A stretch of 64,000 bases of DNA from Mucilaginibacter_A sp964236465 (GTDB lineage: Bacteria > Bacteroidota > Bacteroidia > Sphingobacteriales > Sphingobacteriaceae): contig CAXSBZ010000004.1 of NCBI GenBank assembly GCA_964236465.1, forward strand, positions 1 through 64,000. The letters run 5' to 3'. Below, piece after piece: positions 8,256-16,375 of the stretch. How positions within the stretch are numbered: the first letter of the stretch is position 1; every line of letters begins with the position of its first letter. The notes under the pieces were generated by a model. It ran no database searches and was not told the DNA's origin. It saw nothing but the letters and a program-made list of their open reading frames with translations. The translations under genes were made by a program, and so were the position numbers.

Positions 8256-9497
8256 TCACCCAATCGCTTTCAAATACTTCGCTTCATCAAATTCTTTCTC
8301 GCTTTTGGCAATCACAATAGTGGCAATCCCGTTTCCAATCATGTTGGTAATCGCCCGTGCTTCCGACATAAACCTGTCCATGCCCAGCAAAATTGCAATG
8401 CCTTCCACCGGAATTACTTTTATCGCCGCCAACGTAGAACTCAGCACAATAAACCCGCTTCCGGTTACGCCAGCCGCACCTTTAGAAGTAACCATCAAAA
8501 TACCAATAATCGTCAATTGCTGCGCCAGCGAAAGATCAATATGAAAAACCTGCGCCAAAAAAACCACGCTCATCGACAAATAAATCGTAGTGCCATCCAA
8601 ATTAAAAGAATAACCTGTCGGGATCACCAAACCAACAACCGGCTTGGCGCAACCAAATTGTTCCATTTTCAACATCATGCTCGGCAGCACAGATTCGGAA
8701 GAGGAAGTACCCAAAACAATCAAAATTTCTGCACGGATAAACTTTAAATATTGCCACAAACTGAATTTATAAACTCGGCAGATTATATTCAAAACCACAA
8801 AAATAAATAGGATCATGGTGAGGTAAACGCAAACCATCAGCTTCGCCATTGGCAGCAAAGCACTGATGCCGTAAGTGCCAACCGTAAAAGCCATGCCGCC
8901 AAAAGCACCAAGCGGTGCAAGTTTCATCACCACTTTCATAATGTTGAAAAACACTTTGGACAACTTATCCAACCCGCGCAAAATCGAACTGCCTTCACCG
9001 CCCATCTTATTCAAACCATAACCAAAAAGGATGGCAAAAAATAGGATTTGCAAAATATCACCCTGCGCAAAAGCTTCGATAATATTATGCGGAACAATGT
9101 GCGTAATAAATTCGCCCCATTTCATCTCCGCCGCTGCTTTTTGGTAAACTGCAATTTTGCTTAAATCAGTTGGAATTTTCGATACAAATCCATTTCCCGG
9201 TTTAATAAGGTGTGCAACCAAAACACCAATCAGCAGCGCAAACGTGGTAACCAGCTCAAAATACAACAATGCTTTGCCGCCCACGCGGCCAACTTTTTTC
9301 ATGTCGCCCATGCCAGCAATGCCCAAAACGATGGTCAAAAAAATGATCGGCGCGATCAGCATATTGATCAGGCTGATAAAAACAGCACTGATCAATTTGG
9401 CAGTTGTGGCAAAACCGGGAAATAAAAAGCCGACTAACGCGCCGGCCAAAATTGCTGCAATAACCTGGAAAGTGAGGTTGGAAAAAATTTTTTTCAT
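8256..9497 (-). CDS. Dicarboxylate/amino-acid:cation symporter (DAACS family)
   Basis: Inner-membrane Na+ or H+ coupled carrier of C4-dicarboxylates or acidic amino acids, 413 residues (usual length about 410-430). Multiple hydrophobic segments begin at residue 8 (LTFQVIAAILAGALVGFLF). Family signatures are visible: the serine-rich GTSSSESVLPSMM reentrant loop, GYSFNLDGTTIYLSM (the NxDGT-type substrate site), and ARAITNMIGNGIATIVIA near the C-terminus. Glutamate/aspartate versus succinate/fumarate cannot be decided. The stop codon TGA lies inside a dispersed-motif copy (8243-8257). Confidence 0.92.
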   Translation of the reverse strand: MKKIFSNLTFQVIAAILAGALVGFLFPGFATTAKLISAVFISLINMLIAPIIFLTIVLGIAGMGDMKKVGRVGGKALLYFELVTTFALLIGVLVAHLIKPGNGFVSKIPTDLSKIAVYQKAAAEMKWGEFITHIVPHNIIEAFAQGDILQILFFAILFGYGLNKMGGEGSSILRGLDKLSKVFFNIMKVVMKLAPLGAFGGMAFTVGTYGISALLPMAKLMVCVYLTMILFIFVVLNIICRVYKFSLWQYLKFIRAEILIVLGTSSSESVLPSMMLKMEQFGCAKPVVGLVIPTGYSFNLDGTTIYLSMSVVFLAQVFHIDLSLAQQLTIIGILMVTSKGAAGVTGSGFIVLSSTLAAIKVIPVEGIAILLGMDRFMSEARAITNMIGNGIATIVIAKSEKEFDEAKYLKAIG

Positions 9498-9528
9498 GAT
9501 AGATCTGCCGCAAACGTTGCGTAAGATA

Positions 9529-9813
9529 CTATCTTTTGCTGATTTTATTGCCGGTAACTTGCCTTTGCCGGTCGCATTTAAAGCGGTTGATGGTTTCGCT
9601 TCTTAATAACAAATGTTTGGTGCTTCGGCCTTGCACGCGTTTTCGCCAGCGTTTAAAACTTTGTGGTTTCATTTCGCGACGCATCAATTCAATTACTTCC
9701 GGTTCTTTTAGGTTGAATTGGAAATCTATGGCTTCAAATGGCGTGCGGTCTTCCCAAGCCATTTCGATGATCCGGTCGGTGTCTATTTGGTTAAATGTTT
9801 TGGTGGTTGGCAT
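9529..9813 (-). CDS. TIGR03643/DUF2805 family protein
   Basis: Small cytosolic protein; start chosen at ATG 9811-9813 (MPTTKTFNQIDTDRIIEMAW), giving 94 residues as in the family, instead of an upstream start that adds 15 unlike residues. The conserved core is visible: WEDRTPFEAIDFQFNLKEPEV, then MRREMKPQSFKRWRKRVQGR, rich in basic residues and helix-turn-helix-like in look. Its function is unknown, but in other bacteria it is often encoded with photolyases and TIGR01777 proteins, whose genes also occur in this window. It lies just 31 bp upstream of the symporter start. Confidence 0.85.
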   Translation of the reverse strand: MPTTKTFNQIDTDRIIEMAWEDRTPFEAIDFQFNLKEPEVIELMRREMKPQSFKRWRKRVQGRSTKHLLLRSETINRFKCDRQRQVTGNKISKR

Positions 9814-9917
9814 GAGGGATAAACCAAAATTTATTTGTTCTGGTTTTAATTGAAGCAAGATTTAGTGTGATAAAAACAGTATGCGGCTATTCGCCTGCCA
9901 GTAAAATTTCAAATAAT

Positions 9918-10328
9918 TCATTTGTTGAAATAAATTTGTTCCAGCTTTTTTGTTAATCCATTTATTAGCACTTTGTCGCCCGTCCATAGTTTTGCTTCCA
10001 AATGTTCTGTCAAAGCAATAAATTCCGTATCATCAATATCAACATCAGCAGTCAATACTTTTGATTTCAAATAAATTTCCACGGGAACTAATTGTATATT
10101 AATAAACTTAATTTGATATATAGTAGTTGATATTAAATCTGACAATTCAAAATCAGACAACGAAGTTAACTTTTTAAGCTTGTTTCGATGTTTTTCAATC
10201 TCAAATACAAGTTCTTCTGTTGTATAAAAACTCAGTTTTGATCCTGGATTAAGGAGAATTGTTGCAATGCGACTGTTGGAATTTAAAAGGGCACTAAATA
10301 CAATATTGCTGTCTACAACAATCTTCAC
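9918..10328 (-). CDS. PIN-domain toxin (VapC-like ribonuclease)
   Basis: 136-residue PIN-domain protein, probably an RNase toxin. The acidic metal-binding set is visible: Asp in IVVDSNIVFSALL near the start, a Glu in the middle, and DVDIDDTEFIALTEHL followed by LWTGDKVLINGL. The start is GTG at 10326-10328, sharing 4 bases (GTGA) with the stop of the upstream small gene, a translational coupling typical of antitoxin-toxin pairs. The region is A+T-rich and lacks dispersed-motif copies, apart from one downstream at 9869. Confidence 0.85.
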   Translation of the reverse strand: MKIVVDSNIVFSALLNSNSRIATILLNPGSKLSFYTTEELVFEIEKHRNKLKKLTSLSDFELSDLISTTIYQIKFINIQLVPVEIYLKSKVLTADVDIDDTEFIALTEHLEAKLWTGDKVLINGLTKKLEQIYFNK

Positions 10329-10528
10329 AAACCTAATTTTGATTCAGTTTTAGCCCACCTGCCTTTTTTAACTTCTTTGACCAGATCGTCAACCTGTTGC
10401 TGGCTCACTTTAAATTTACTGGTCAATTCTAAGTATCTCCCATAATTTGCCAAATCTTGTAAGATTTCTTCATTAATTGTAGGAGATAATCTAATTATCA
10501 CTTCATCTTTTGTTCTTTCAATTATCAT
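10325..10528 (-). CDS. Antitoxin partner of the PIN toxin
   Basis: 67 residues from ATG at 10526-10528 (MIIERTKDEVIIRLSPTINE), preferred over an upstream start 7 codons earlier. The order antitoxin-then-toxin with 4-base overlap supports the pairing. The body is short and charged (SKFKVSQQQVDDLVKEVKKGRWAK); the first half may form a small dimerisation domain. No named antitoxin family is recognised with confidence. Confidence 0.7.
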   Translation of the reverse strand: MIIERTKDEVIIRLSPTINEEILQDLANYGRYLELTSKFKVSQQQVDDLVKEVKKGRWAKTESKLGL

Positions 10529-10561
10529 AACCAAAGTATTAAATATCAATATAAAGATAGC

Positions 10562-10708
10562 TTATTCTTCCCCAACTTTCGCAATCCCGCCCGGATTAAA
10601 CTGCAAATCATAAAGCCATTTTTAGAAGCCGTTTAGTTTGAGCCGTTCCTAGTGCAGGCCCATTTATTTGATCTCGACATGGTTTAAAACAATAAAATTA
10701 TTGCTCAG
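10562..10708 (-). pseudogene. Decayed 3' end of an ABC-transporter gene
   Basis: The minus strand translates to a degraded version of the last 45 or so residues of the intact ABC exporter at 11344-13119: it retains IVLNHVEIK, MG, LKLNGF, LYDLQFNP and GIAKVG in register but has in-frame stops in place of E (after VEIK), Q (after GLH) and Y (after LNGF). The intact gene reads IVLDHGEIKEMG ... LKLNGFYKRLYDLQFNSIG. Only the 3' end is present, 33 bp from msrA on one side and 34 bp from the antitoxin start on the other. It is a remnant of a duplicated exporter or of its 3' end. Confidence 0.85.
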
Positions 10709-10740
10709 GCGAAAAAATTATGATGCAGTATTTCAGCTTC

Positions 10741-11232
10741 TTAAGCCAAAGCCCACTCCGGCCTTTCGTAATGGCAAGTGTATCCGTAAGGGTTTTTTTG
10801 CAAGTAATCCTGGTGCTCTTTTTCAGCATTCCAAAAATCACCTGCCGGCACAACTTCTGTAACGATTTTTCCCGGCCATTTGCCCGAAGCTTCCATATCT
10901 GCAATCAAGGCTTTAGCAGTTTCATGTTGCGTTTCATCCAAATAAAAAATGGCAGAACGATAAGACATGCCAACATCATTTCCCTGCCGGTTACGCGTTG
11001 TGGGGTTATGGATCTGGAAAAAATATTCCAGTAATTTACGGTAAGACAATTTTGCCGGATCAAACACAATCTCAATCCCTTCCGCATGTGTCCCATGGTT
11101 GCGGTATGTTGCATTAGGCACATCTCCACCTGTATATCCTACCACCGTTGAGATAACGCCGGGATGATGCCTAAACAATTCTTCCACGCCCCAAAAACAC
11201 CCGCCGGCTAAAATGGCTTTTTCAGTATTCAT
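10741..11232 (-). CDS. msrA: Peptide-methionine (S)-S-oxide reductase
   Basis: Reduces methionine-S-sulfoxide. 163 residues, cytoplasmic. The catalytic motif GGCFWGVEE lies at about residues 10-18; GYTGGDVPNATYRNHGTHAEGIEI and FFQIHNPTTRNRQGNDVGMSYRS are hallmark blocks. The C-terminus lacks obvious resolving cysteines, so a thioredoxin-type route with few cysteines is likely (inference). The gene is sandwiched between the intact ABC-exporter 3' end (11344) and a decayed copy of that 3' end (10562-10708). Confidence 0.96.
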   Translation of the reverse strand: MNTEKAILAGGCFWGVEELFRHHPGVISTVVGYTGGDVPNATYRNHGTHAEGIEIVFDPAKLSYRKLLEYFFQIHNPTTRNRQGNDVGMSYRSAIFYLDETQHETAKALIADMEASGKWPGKIVTEVVPAGDFWNAEKEHQDYLQKNPYGYTCHYERPEWALA

Positions 11233-11343
11233 ATAAATTATTTTTTGTTGATTTTATTTTAAAAAGACAAAACACATAGCTAACCGATATAGTTTTTGCG
11301 GCGAAACATGGAATTGTAAAATGCTTCTTTTACCGATGTTTTT

Positions 11344-13119
11344 TTAGCCAACCTTGGCAATTCCAATCGAATTAAACTGCAAATCGTACAAGCGTTTGTA
11401 AAAACCGTTTAGTTTGAGCAATTCCTGGTGCGTACCCATTTCTTTGATTTCGCCATGGTCTAAAACGATAATTTTATCAGCGTTTTGAATGGTGGATAAA
11501 CGGTGCGCAATCACAATCGAAGTTCGGCCTTTCATCAGCTTAAAAATCGCTTCCTGGATCAGTTCTTCCGTTTCGGTGTCGATGGAGGCCGTTGCTTCAT
11601 CCAAAACCAAAATCTTGGGATCATAAACCAAAGCTCGAATAAAAGAGATCAACTGCGCCTGGCCGGCCGAAAGTGTTGATCCGCGTTCCATCACTTCATA
11701 ATCATAACCGCCGGGCAAACGCATGATAAAATCGTGCGCGCCTACTTCTTTTGCAGCACTAATTATTTTTTCTCTGCTGATACTTGGATTATTCAGGCTG
11801 ATGTTATTGGCAATCGTATCCGAAAACAAAAACACGTCCTGGATAACCGTTGCAATCTGCGAACGCAAAAATCCCAGTTCGTAATCCTGGATATTTACGC
11901 CATCAACCTTGACCGTTCCTTTGCTGACCTCGTAAAAGCGATTTAAAATATTAATGGTGGATGATTTTCCGGCTCCGGTTGCACCAACCAAAGCCAAGGT
12001 TTCGCCAGGGTTTACATGGAACGATACATCTTTTAGCACATAATTTTCATCATTGTAAGCAAACCAAATGTGGTCGAAATCTATGGCACCTTGAATAGTT
12101 TTTGGTGTTAAAGTTCCGTTGTTCACCGTTTTTTCATCGGTATCCAAAACCTTAAAAATACGATCAGCACCAACCATGCCCATTTGCAGCGTGTTAAATT
12201 TATCGGCCAGTTCGCGTATCGGCCTGAAAACCATATTAATATACAAGATAAACGCCGTAATGGTTCCGGGAGAAACATGCAGCGGATCAGCCAGAATCCG
12301 TTTGGAACCGTACCAAACCAGCAAGCCAAGCGACATGGCCGAAATGATTTCCACCACCGGATAAAAAATAGAATAATACCAGTTGGACTGGATATTAGCA
12401 TCGCGGTATTTCTGGTTCACGGCCACAAACTTCCGCATTTCCTGATCTTCCCGCGCGAAATAATGGATCACACTCATACCCGAAATATGCTCCTGCAAAA
12501 AAGTATTTAAGTGAGAAACCTGCGTGCGCACCTCCTGAAAAGAAGTTTTAATCGCTTCTTTAAACCAATAAGTTGCCAGCATTAAAACCGGCATCGGGAT
12601 CAGCGTAATCAGCGTCAGCCGCCAATCGGTGTAAAGCATGATCCCGATGAGCGCAATCAGTTGCAGCATATCGCCGATGATCGAAATCAAGCCTTCCGAA
12701 AAAATATCGGCAATGGTTTCCAGATCAGAAACCGAACGCGTGATCAACACACCAATCGGCGTATGGTCAAAATATTTTAAGCGGAGTTGTGTGATGTGGT
12801 TGAAAACGTCCGTCCGCAAGTTCAAAATAACCGACTGCCCAAGCGCGTTGGTGAGGTAGGTTTGAAAATATTGCACGGCCGACTGCAAAACCAGCAGGCC
12901 AAACATCAGCAACGACATGTTGAGCAAGCCATTAAAATCAGCTTTCAGGATGTATTTATCCACCGTAACCTGAATAAGATACGGCCTGATCGGCGAAAGT
13001 GCCGCCATCAAAACCGTCAGAAAAGCTGCCCACAAAAACTGTTTGCGGTATGGCCGCACGTATTGCAGCACCCTGCCTAATAATTTTGTATCGAAAGCTT
13101 TACCGGTTACTGCCGCCAT
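11344..13119 (-). CDS. ABC exporter, fused membrane and ATPase domains (MsbA/MDR type)
   Basis: 591 residues. The transmembrane domain (about 1-330) has six hydrophobic helices starting at FLWAAFLTVLMAALSP. The nucleotide-binding domain follows: Walker A GATGAGKSS, Q-loop VIQDVFLFSDTIANNI, signature LSAGQAQ (a variant of LSGGQ), Walker B ILVLDEATASIDTE, H-loop IVIAHRLSTI. It could move lipid, drug or peptide; as a half transporter it acts as a dimer. A decayed paralogous 3' end lies 0.6 kb downstream, hinting at a former tandem partner. A motif copy follows the stop codon (11320-11334). Confidence 0.93.
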   Translation of the reverse strand: MAAVTGKAFDTKLLGRVLQYVRPYRKQFLWAAFLTVLMAALSPIRPYLIQVTVDKYILKADFNGLLNMSLLMFGLLVLQSAVQYFQTYLTNALGQSVILNLRTDVFNHITQLRLKYFDHTPIGVLITRSVSDLETIADIFSEGLISIIGDMLQLIALIGIMLYTDWRLTLITLIPMPVLMLATYWFKEAIKTSFQEVRTQVSHLNTFLQEHISGMSVIHYFAREDQEMRKFVAVNQKYRDANIQSNWYYSIFYPVVEIISAMSLGLLVWYGSKRILADPLHVSPGTITAFILYINMVFRPIRELADKFNTLQMGMVGADRIFKVLDTDEKTVNNGTLTPKTIQGAIDFDHIWFAYNDENYVLKDVSFHVNPGETLALVGATGAGKSSTINILNRFYEVSKGTVKVDGVNIQDYELGFLRSQIATVIQDVFLFSDTIANNISLNNPSISREKIISAAKEVGAHDFIMRLPGGYDYEVMERGSTLSAGQAQLISFIRALVYDPKILVLDEATASIDTETEELIQEAIFKLMKGRTSIVIAHRLSTIQNADKIIVLDHGEIKEMGTHQELLKLNGFYKRLYDLQFNSIGIAKVG

Positions 13120-13166
13120 TTTTAGAGTTTGAGGTTTAAGGTTAATTCTTGCTTTATTATTTTGTT

Positions 13167-13961
13167 TTAGGTTGAAGGAATATATGGATATTTCACTTGC
13201 GTAAGGTACAAACCGCAGGCCGGAACCGAAACGCCGGCATTGCTTCTGTCCTTACTTTCAATAATTTTACGGACGGCTTCGGGTTCGATTTCTTTTTTTC
13301 CTACGGCGATCAGCGTGCCCACAATTGCCCGGACCATGTTCCGTAAAAAACGATCGGCAGCAATGTAAAAAACCAAACTGCCATCTTCTCTTTGCTGCCA
13401 CAATGCTTCTTTTATCGCACAAAAATTAGTCTTCACCTGGGTATTGCTTTTGCTGAAACAACTAAAATCCTGATATTCTTTGATGATGTTTGCAGCCTGA
13501 TTCATCAAACCCAAATCCGGAAAATCACGCAGTTGCCAGCTGTAATTTTGTTTAAAAGGGTCTTTACCGAAATGAACATGGTATTCGTAAGCCCGCCATG
13601 TGGCATCAAAACGGGCATGGGCGTCCGCAGCAACCGGAATGATATTTTTTACGGAAATATCTTTTGGAAGGATAGCATTTAAGGAGGCTTTAAGTTGGTG
13701 GTTGATGGTTGATGGTTTATAGTTCGCTTCCCGCACCTCAAACTTCGCACCTTCTAAATCAAAATGTACAAACAATTGCCTGGCATGTACGCCGGTATCC
13801 GTACGGCCGCAACCAACGGTTTCCACAGGTTGCCGAAGCAAGGTTTGCAAAGCTTTATTAAAAACTTCCTGCACGCTCAGCGCATTCTGCTGAGTTTGCC
13901 AGCCATGATATTTGGTGCCGTCAAAAGCCAGTTCTGCAAAAAATCTTTGTTTCCCCTCCAC
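13167..13961 (-). CDS. truA: tRNA pseudouridine synthase A
   Basis: Modifies U38-U40 of tRNA anticodon arms. 264 residues. The catalytic aspartate lies in GCGRTDTGVHARQ; AFDGTKYHGWQTQ at the N-terminus and FLRNMVRAIVGTLIAVGKK near the end are family blocks. The start is GTG at 13959-13961, with a -7 box only 5 bp upstream, so the mRNA is probably almost leaderless. A dispersed-motif copy at 13402-13416 lies inside the coding region, where it encodes AIKEAL. Confidence 0.95.
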   Translation of the reverse strand: MEGKQRFFAELAFDGTKYHGWQTQQNALSVQEVFNKALQTLLRQPVETVGCGRTDTGVHARQLFVHFDLEGAKFEVREANYKPSTINHQLKASLNAILPKDISVKNIIPVAADAHARFDATWRAYEYHVHFGKDPFKQNYSWQLRDFPDLGLMNQAANIIKEYQDFSCFSKSNTQVKTNFCAIKEALWQQREDGSLVFYIAADRFLRNMVRAIVGTLIAVGKKEIEPEAVRKIIESKDRSNAGVSVPACGLYLTQVKYPYIPST

Positions 13962-13966
13962 TTTTG

Positions 13967-13974
13967 CAAAGGTA
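13967..13974 (-). promoter_or_regulatory. truA: Candidate -7 box for truA (near-leaderless)
   Basis: The minus strand reads TACCTTTG, matching TAnnTTTG, 5 bp before the GTG start. Transcription would begin at or just before the start codon. A clear -33 TTTG was not seen. Confidence 0.45.
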
Positions 13975-14021
13975 ACAAAAGCTGAAAAGCCTTCTCCGCA
14001 GAAATTATTTTAAAAGTATTT

Positions 14022-14029
14022 TATCTTTG
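14022..14029 (+). promoter_or_regulatory. Candidate -7 box for the DUF4293 gene
   Basis: TATCTTTG matches TAnnTTTG 25 bp before the ATG at 14055. A motif copy (14031-14045) sits directly after it, so it would cover the transcription start. Divergent to the truA box 50 bp away. Confidence 0.45.
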
Positions 14030-14054
14030 CGATGCTTCTTTTAGCACTATAAAA

Positions 14055-14522
14055 ATGATACAACGCATACAGAGCATCTATTTGCTGGCAGCCAGTTTGG
14101 TTTTGTTCGCACTTTTTCTTTTTCCGGTGATCAATAACCTGATTCTCAACGGCCATGCCGACAGCATTATGGTGACCGGCGTTTACGAAGTGATCAATGG
14201 CGTGCGCACCAAAACGGCCTCCTTAATTTGGTTGAGTATGGCAACCGTTATTGCGGCTTTGCTTCCTTTAGCAGGTGTTTTCTTGTATAAAGACCGGAAA
14301 CGGCAATCGGCATACTGCTACATTGTTGTGGTGCTGATCATCGGCTACAGCTTTTATCTCACCGAAACCGTAAAGCCCATTGCCGGCGATATTACACTGC
14401 GTACCGAGAATTACGGACTGGGCATGATCCTGCCCTCGCTGGCCATTGTGCTTGTTTTTTTTGCCATTCGGGGAATTAATAAAGATGAAAAATTGGTGCG
14501 TTCTGCGGAGCGGTTGCGGTAA
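14055..14522 (+). CDS. DUF4293 family membrane protein
   Basis: 155 residues with four hydrophobic helices (about 8-28, 55-80, 88-108, 122-140). The N-terminus MIQRIQSIYLLAASLVLFAL is the typical opening of this Bacteroidota-specific family of unknown function. It is divergent from truA. The gene is bracketed by two oppositely oriented dispersed-motif copies: 14031-14045 just before the start, and 14518-14532, whose TAA is the gene's stop codon. Confidence 0.85.
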   Translation: MIQRIQSIYLLAASLVLFALFLFPVINNLILNGHADSIMVTGVYEVINGVRTKTASLIWLSMATVIAALLPLAGVFLYKDRKRQSAYCYIVVVLIIGYSFYLTETVKPIAGDITLRTENYGLGMILPSLAIVLVFFAIRGINKDEKLVRSAERLR

Positions 14523-14586
14523 AAGAAGTACAATTGCACCTTATTTTCGAGCTATAGCAATACTTTTTTTGGCAAACTAAATTTTT

Positions 14587-15381
14587 CTACAACCCCGAGT
14601 AATAATCATAGCCCTGCTCGGCCCAGTAATCCCGAGGACGCTGGTTGCTAAAGGTAATTTTTCCAATCCTTTTCAAATTTTTGATACCATATTTTACCGG
14701 AATAATCAAACGGAGCGGCGCGCCATGTTCCAATGCAATCGGCTGGCCGTTCATTTCGTAAGCCAGCAAAGTTTGCGGATGCAGGGCACCTTCGCTTTCC
14801 AAACCCACATAATATTCCCCGTTTGGCGTTTCCATACCAACATAAGGCATTTTTGCTTGTTCGTTTAATTTAAAATGTTCAACAAAATCTGCAAACTTTA
14901 CGCCGCCCCAATATTGGATCTGATCCCAGCCTTCCACACATTTGAAATCGAAAACAAGCTCTGTTTTGGGCAAAGCTTTTATATCGGCCATCGTAACTTT
15001 TAAAACATCGCCCTTGCTTTTTACAACGGCCAATTGCCAGTTTTCTGGTTTAAAACCTTGGTCATCAATCCCGATATCACTGTTTACGCGTACGTTTTTT
15101 GCCGCCATCGATTTTGGATAAGTTTTAACTTCGTGGTTGTTGCTGTAAAATTTTCGGAAAAAAAGTTCAGTTTTATTTAAAGCACGGCGCAAGGGTTTTC
15201 GTGCCCCGGCGGTGATACCTTCTGGTTCCATTGGCGAATTGTACAACCATTTCCAGCCGCCAAATGCAGCTCCGCCCAGAACAAAAAAAGTGGAAAACGA
15301 GATAAAATTGCGCCGCTTGATCTTTTGTTCAACCGTCAGTTCCTTGTTGGTTTCTTCGTTTTGGTTGGAAGGAGTTTCCAT
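14587..15381 (-). CDS. MsrP-like (YedY/sulfite-oxidase fold) molybdopterin oxidoreductase
   Basis: 264 residues. The N-terminus has a Tat-like KRRNFISFSTFFVLGGAAFGG segment (about residues 22-42), so it is exported or membrane-anchored in the periplasm. The molybdenum-ligand cysteine lies in DFKCVEGWDQIQYWGGVKF; EHGAPLRLIIPVKYGIKNLK and the RPRDYW block near the end fit the fold. MsrP enzymes reduce methionine sulfoxide in periplasmic proteins. The gene just upstream encodes a cytochrome b likely to feed electrons, taking the place of MsrQ. The substrate is inferred from family only. Confidence 0.82.
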   Translation of the reverse strand: METPSNQNEETNKELTVEQKIKRRNFISFSTFFVLGGAAFGGWKWLYNSPMEPEGITAGARKPLRRALNKTELFFRKFYSNNHEVKTYPKSMAAKNVRVNSDIGIDDQGFKPENWQLAVVKSKGDVLKVTMADIKALPKTELVFDFKCVEGWDQIQYWGGVKFADFVEHFKLNEQAKMPYVGMETPNGEYYVGLESEGALHPQTLLAYEMNGQPIALEHGAPLRLIIPVKYGIKNLKRIGKITFSNQRPRDYWAEQGYDYYSGL

Positions 15382-15534
15382 ATAAATATGTTTAATGACT
15401 TGTTTAAATTTTGTTCAGCCTGTTTTTCATGCTTCTTTTATGCCATCAAAATCTTTAAAATTTTTTGGCTAAAGCCTGTTGTTTGTTGTTTTTATCCACG
15501 GCTTGAAAGCCGTGGCAATTGAAGGTTTATTAAT

Positions 15535-16251
15535 TTATAAAGGGTTGACAGAAGGCTTAATACCATCTTTTAACGGCAAATTTCCCTGTTTAGCATCCGG
15601 TTTTTCTATCACTTCAAAACCCGAAACTACCGACCTGAAATTGTTCCATCCCGCCAAAACAACTTGTACAACATGGATGATAAAAAACAAAACATAGCCA
15701 ATAGTCAAAGCAAAATGTAATATCCGGGCAAAATCATAGCCGCCGCAAAGCCAGCACAACCAGTAAAATTGCACGGGTTTATAAATAGCCAATCCGGTAA
15801 CAACGGAACCAAAACCCATCACGATAATAGCCGTGTAAGCAATGCGTTGCGCAGCGTTGTATTTGTTTTGCGGCGGGGCAGTTTTACGGATATGCAGATC
15901 GTGCAACACCACCAGCCATGCTTCTTTAAAAGAATTTTTTTGCGGGACTAATTCCCGCCAGGAACCAGAAATTATAGTGTAGGCAAAGTATAAAATACCA
16001 TTCAGCGTAAAAAACCACATAAACAAAAAATGAAAAGCCATGCCCTCAGATAAACGTTGCGGAATGTGGAGCAAATTGTAAAACCATTCGGGGAAAAAGT
16101 GGACAAACTTGTGGCCAAACAACGTGATGGAATAAGTATCGCTTGCCCAATAAATTAGCAGGCCGCTCCAAATCATGACGGTTAGTATCGGGAAATTGAC
16201 CCAGTGCGTCCACCGCATCAGTATAGAATGTTTTTCTTTGATAACTTTCAT
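15535..16251 (-). CDS. Cytochrome b/b6-type membrane subunit for the molybdoenzyme
   Basis: 238 residues with four or five hydrophobic helices. Candidate heme histidines lie in MRWTHWVNFPIL near the N-terminus, in MAFHFLFMWFF, and in HFALTIGYVLFFIIHVVQVVLAGW near the end. It resembles the cytochrome b561 / thiosulfate-reductase B group rather than the ferric-reductase-like MsrQ. It ends 154 bp before the MsrP-like gene on the same strand, so the two probably form one electron-transfer unit from quinol to the molybdenum site. Confidence 0.8.
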   Translation of the reverse strand: MKVIKEKHSILMRWTHWVNFPILTVMIWSGLLIYWASDTYSITLFGHKFVHFFPEWFYNLLHIPQRLSEGMAFHFLFMWFFTLNGILYFAYTIISGSWRELVPQKNSFKEAWLVVLHDLHIRKTAPPQNKYNAAQRIAYTAIIVMGFGSVVTGLAIYKPVQFYWLCWLCGGYDFARILHFALTIGYVLFFIIHVVQVVLAGWNNFRSVVSGFEVIEKPDAKQGNLPLKDGIKPSVNPL

Positions 16252-16310
16252 AGTTTACAATCCAATTTTACCGGCTTTTTATTTTTTATTTTTTAGGTTG
16301 AATTTGTGCT

Positions 16311-16356
16311 GATGCTGTTTTTAGCACACCAAAATTGGTATGCTAAAAACAGCATC
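16311..16356. repeat. Perfect hairpin of two B-type motif copies
   Basis: Arm 16311-16326 (GATGCTGTTTTTAGCA) pairs perfectly with 16341-16356 (TGCTAAAAACAGCATC). The 14-nt loop contains ACCAA/TTGGT and can extend the stem. Both arms are the CTGTTTTTA version of the motif. It lies 19 bp past the DUF1223 gene stop and before the cytochrome start, so it may terminate the DUF1223 transcript. Confidence 0.9.
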
Positions 16357-16375
16357 ATTAAAATACAAAGTTTTA

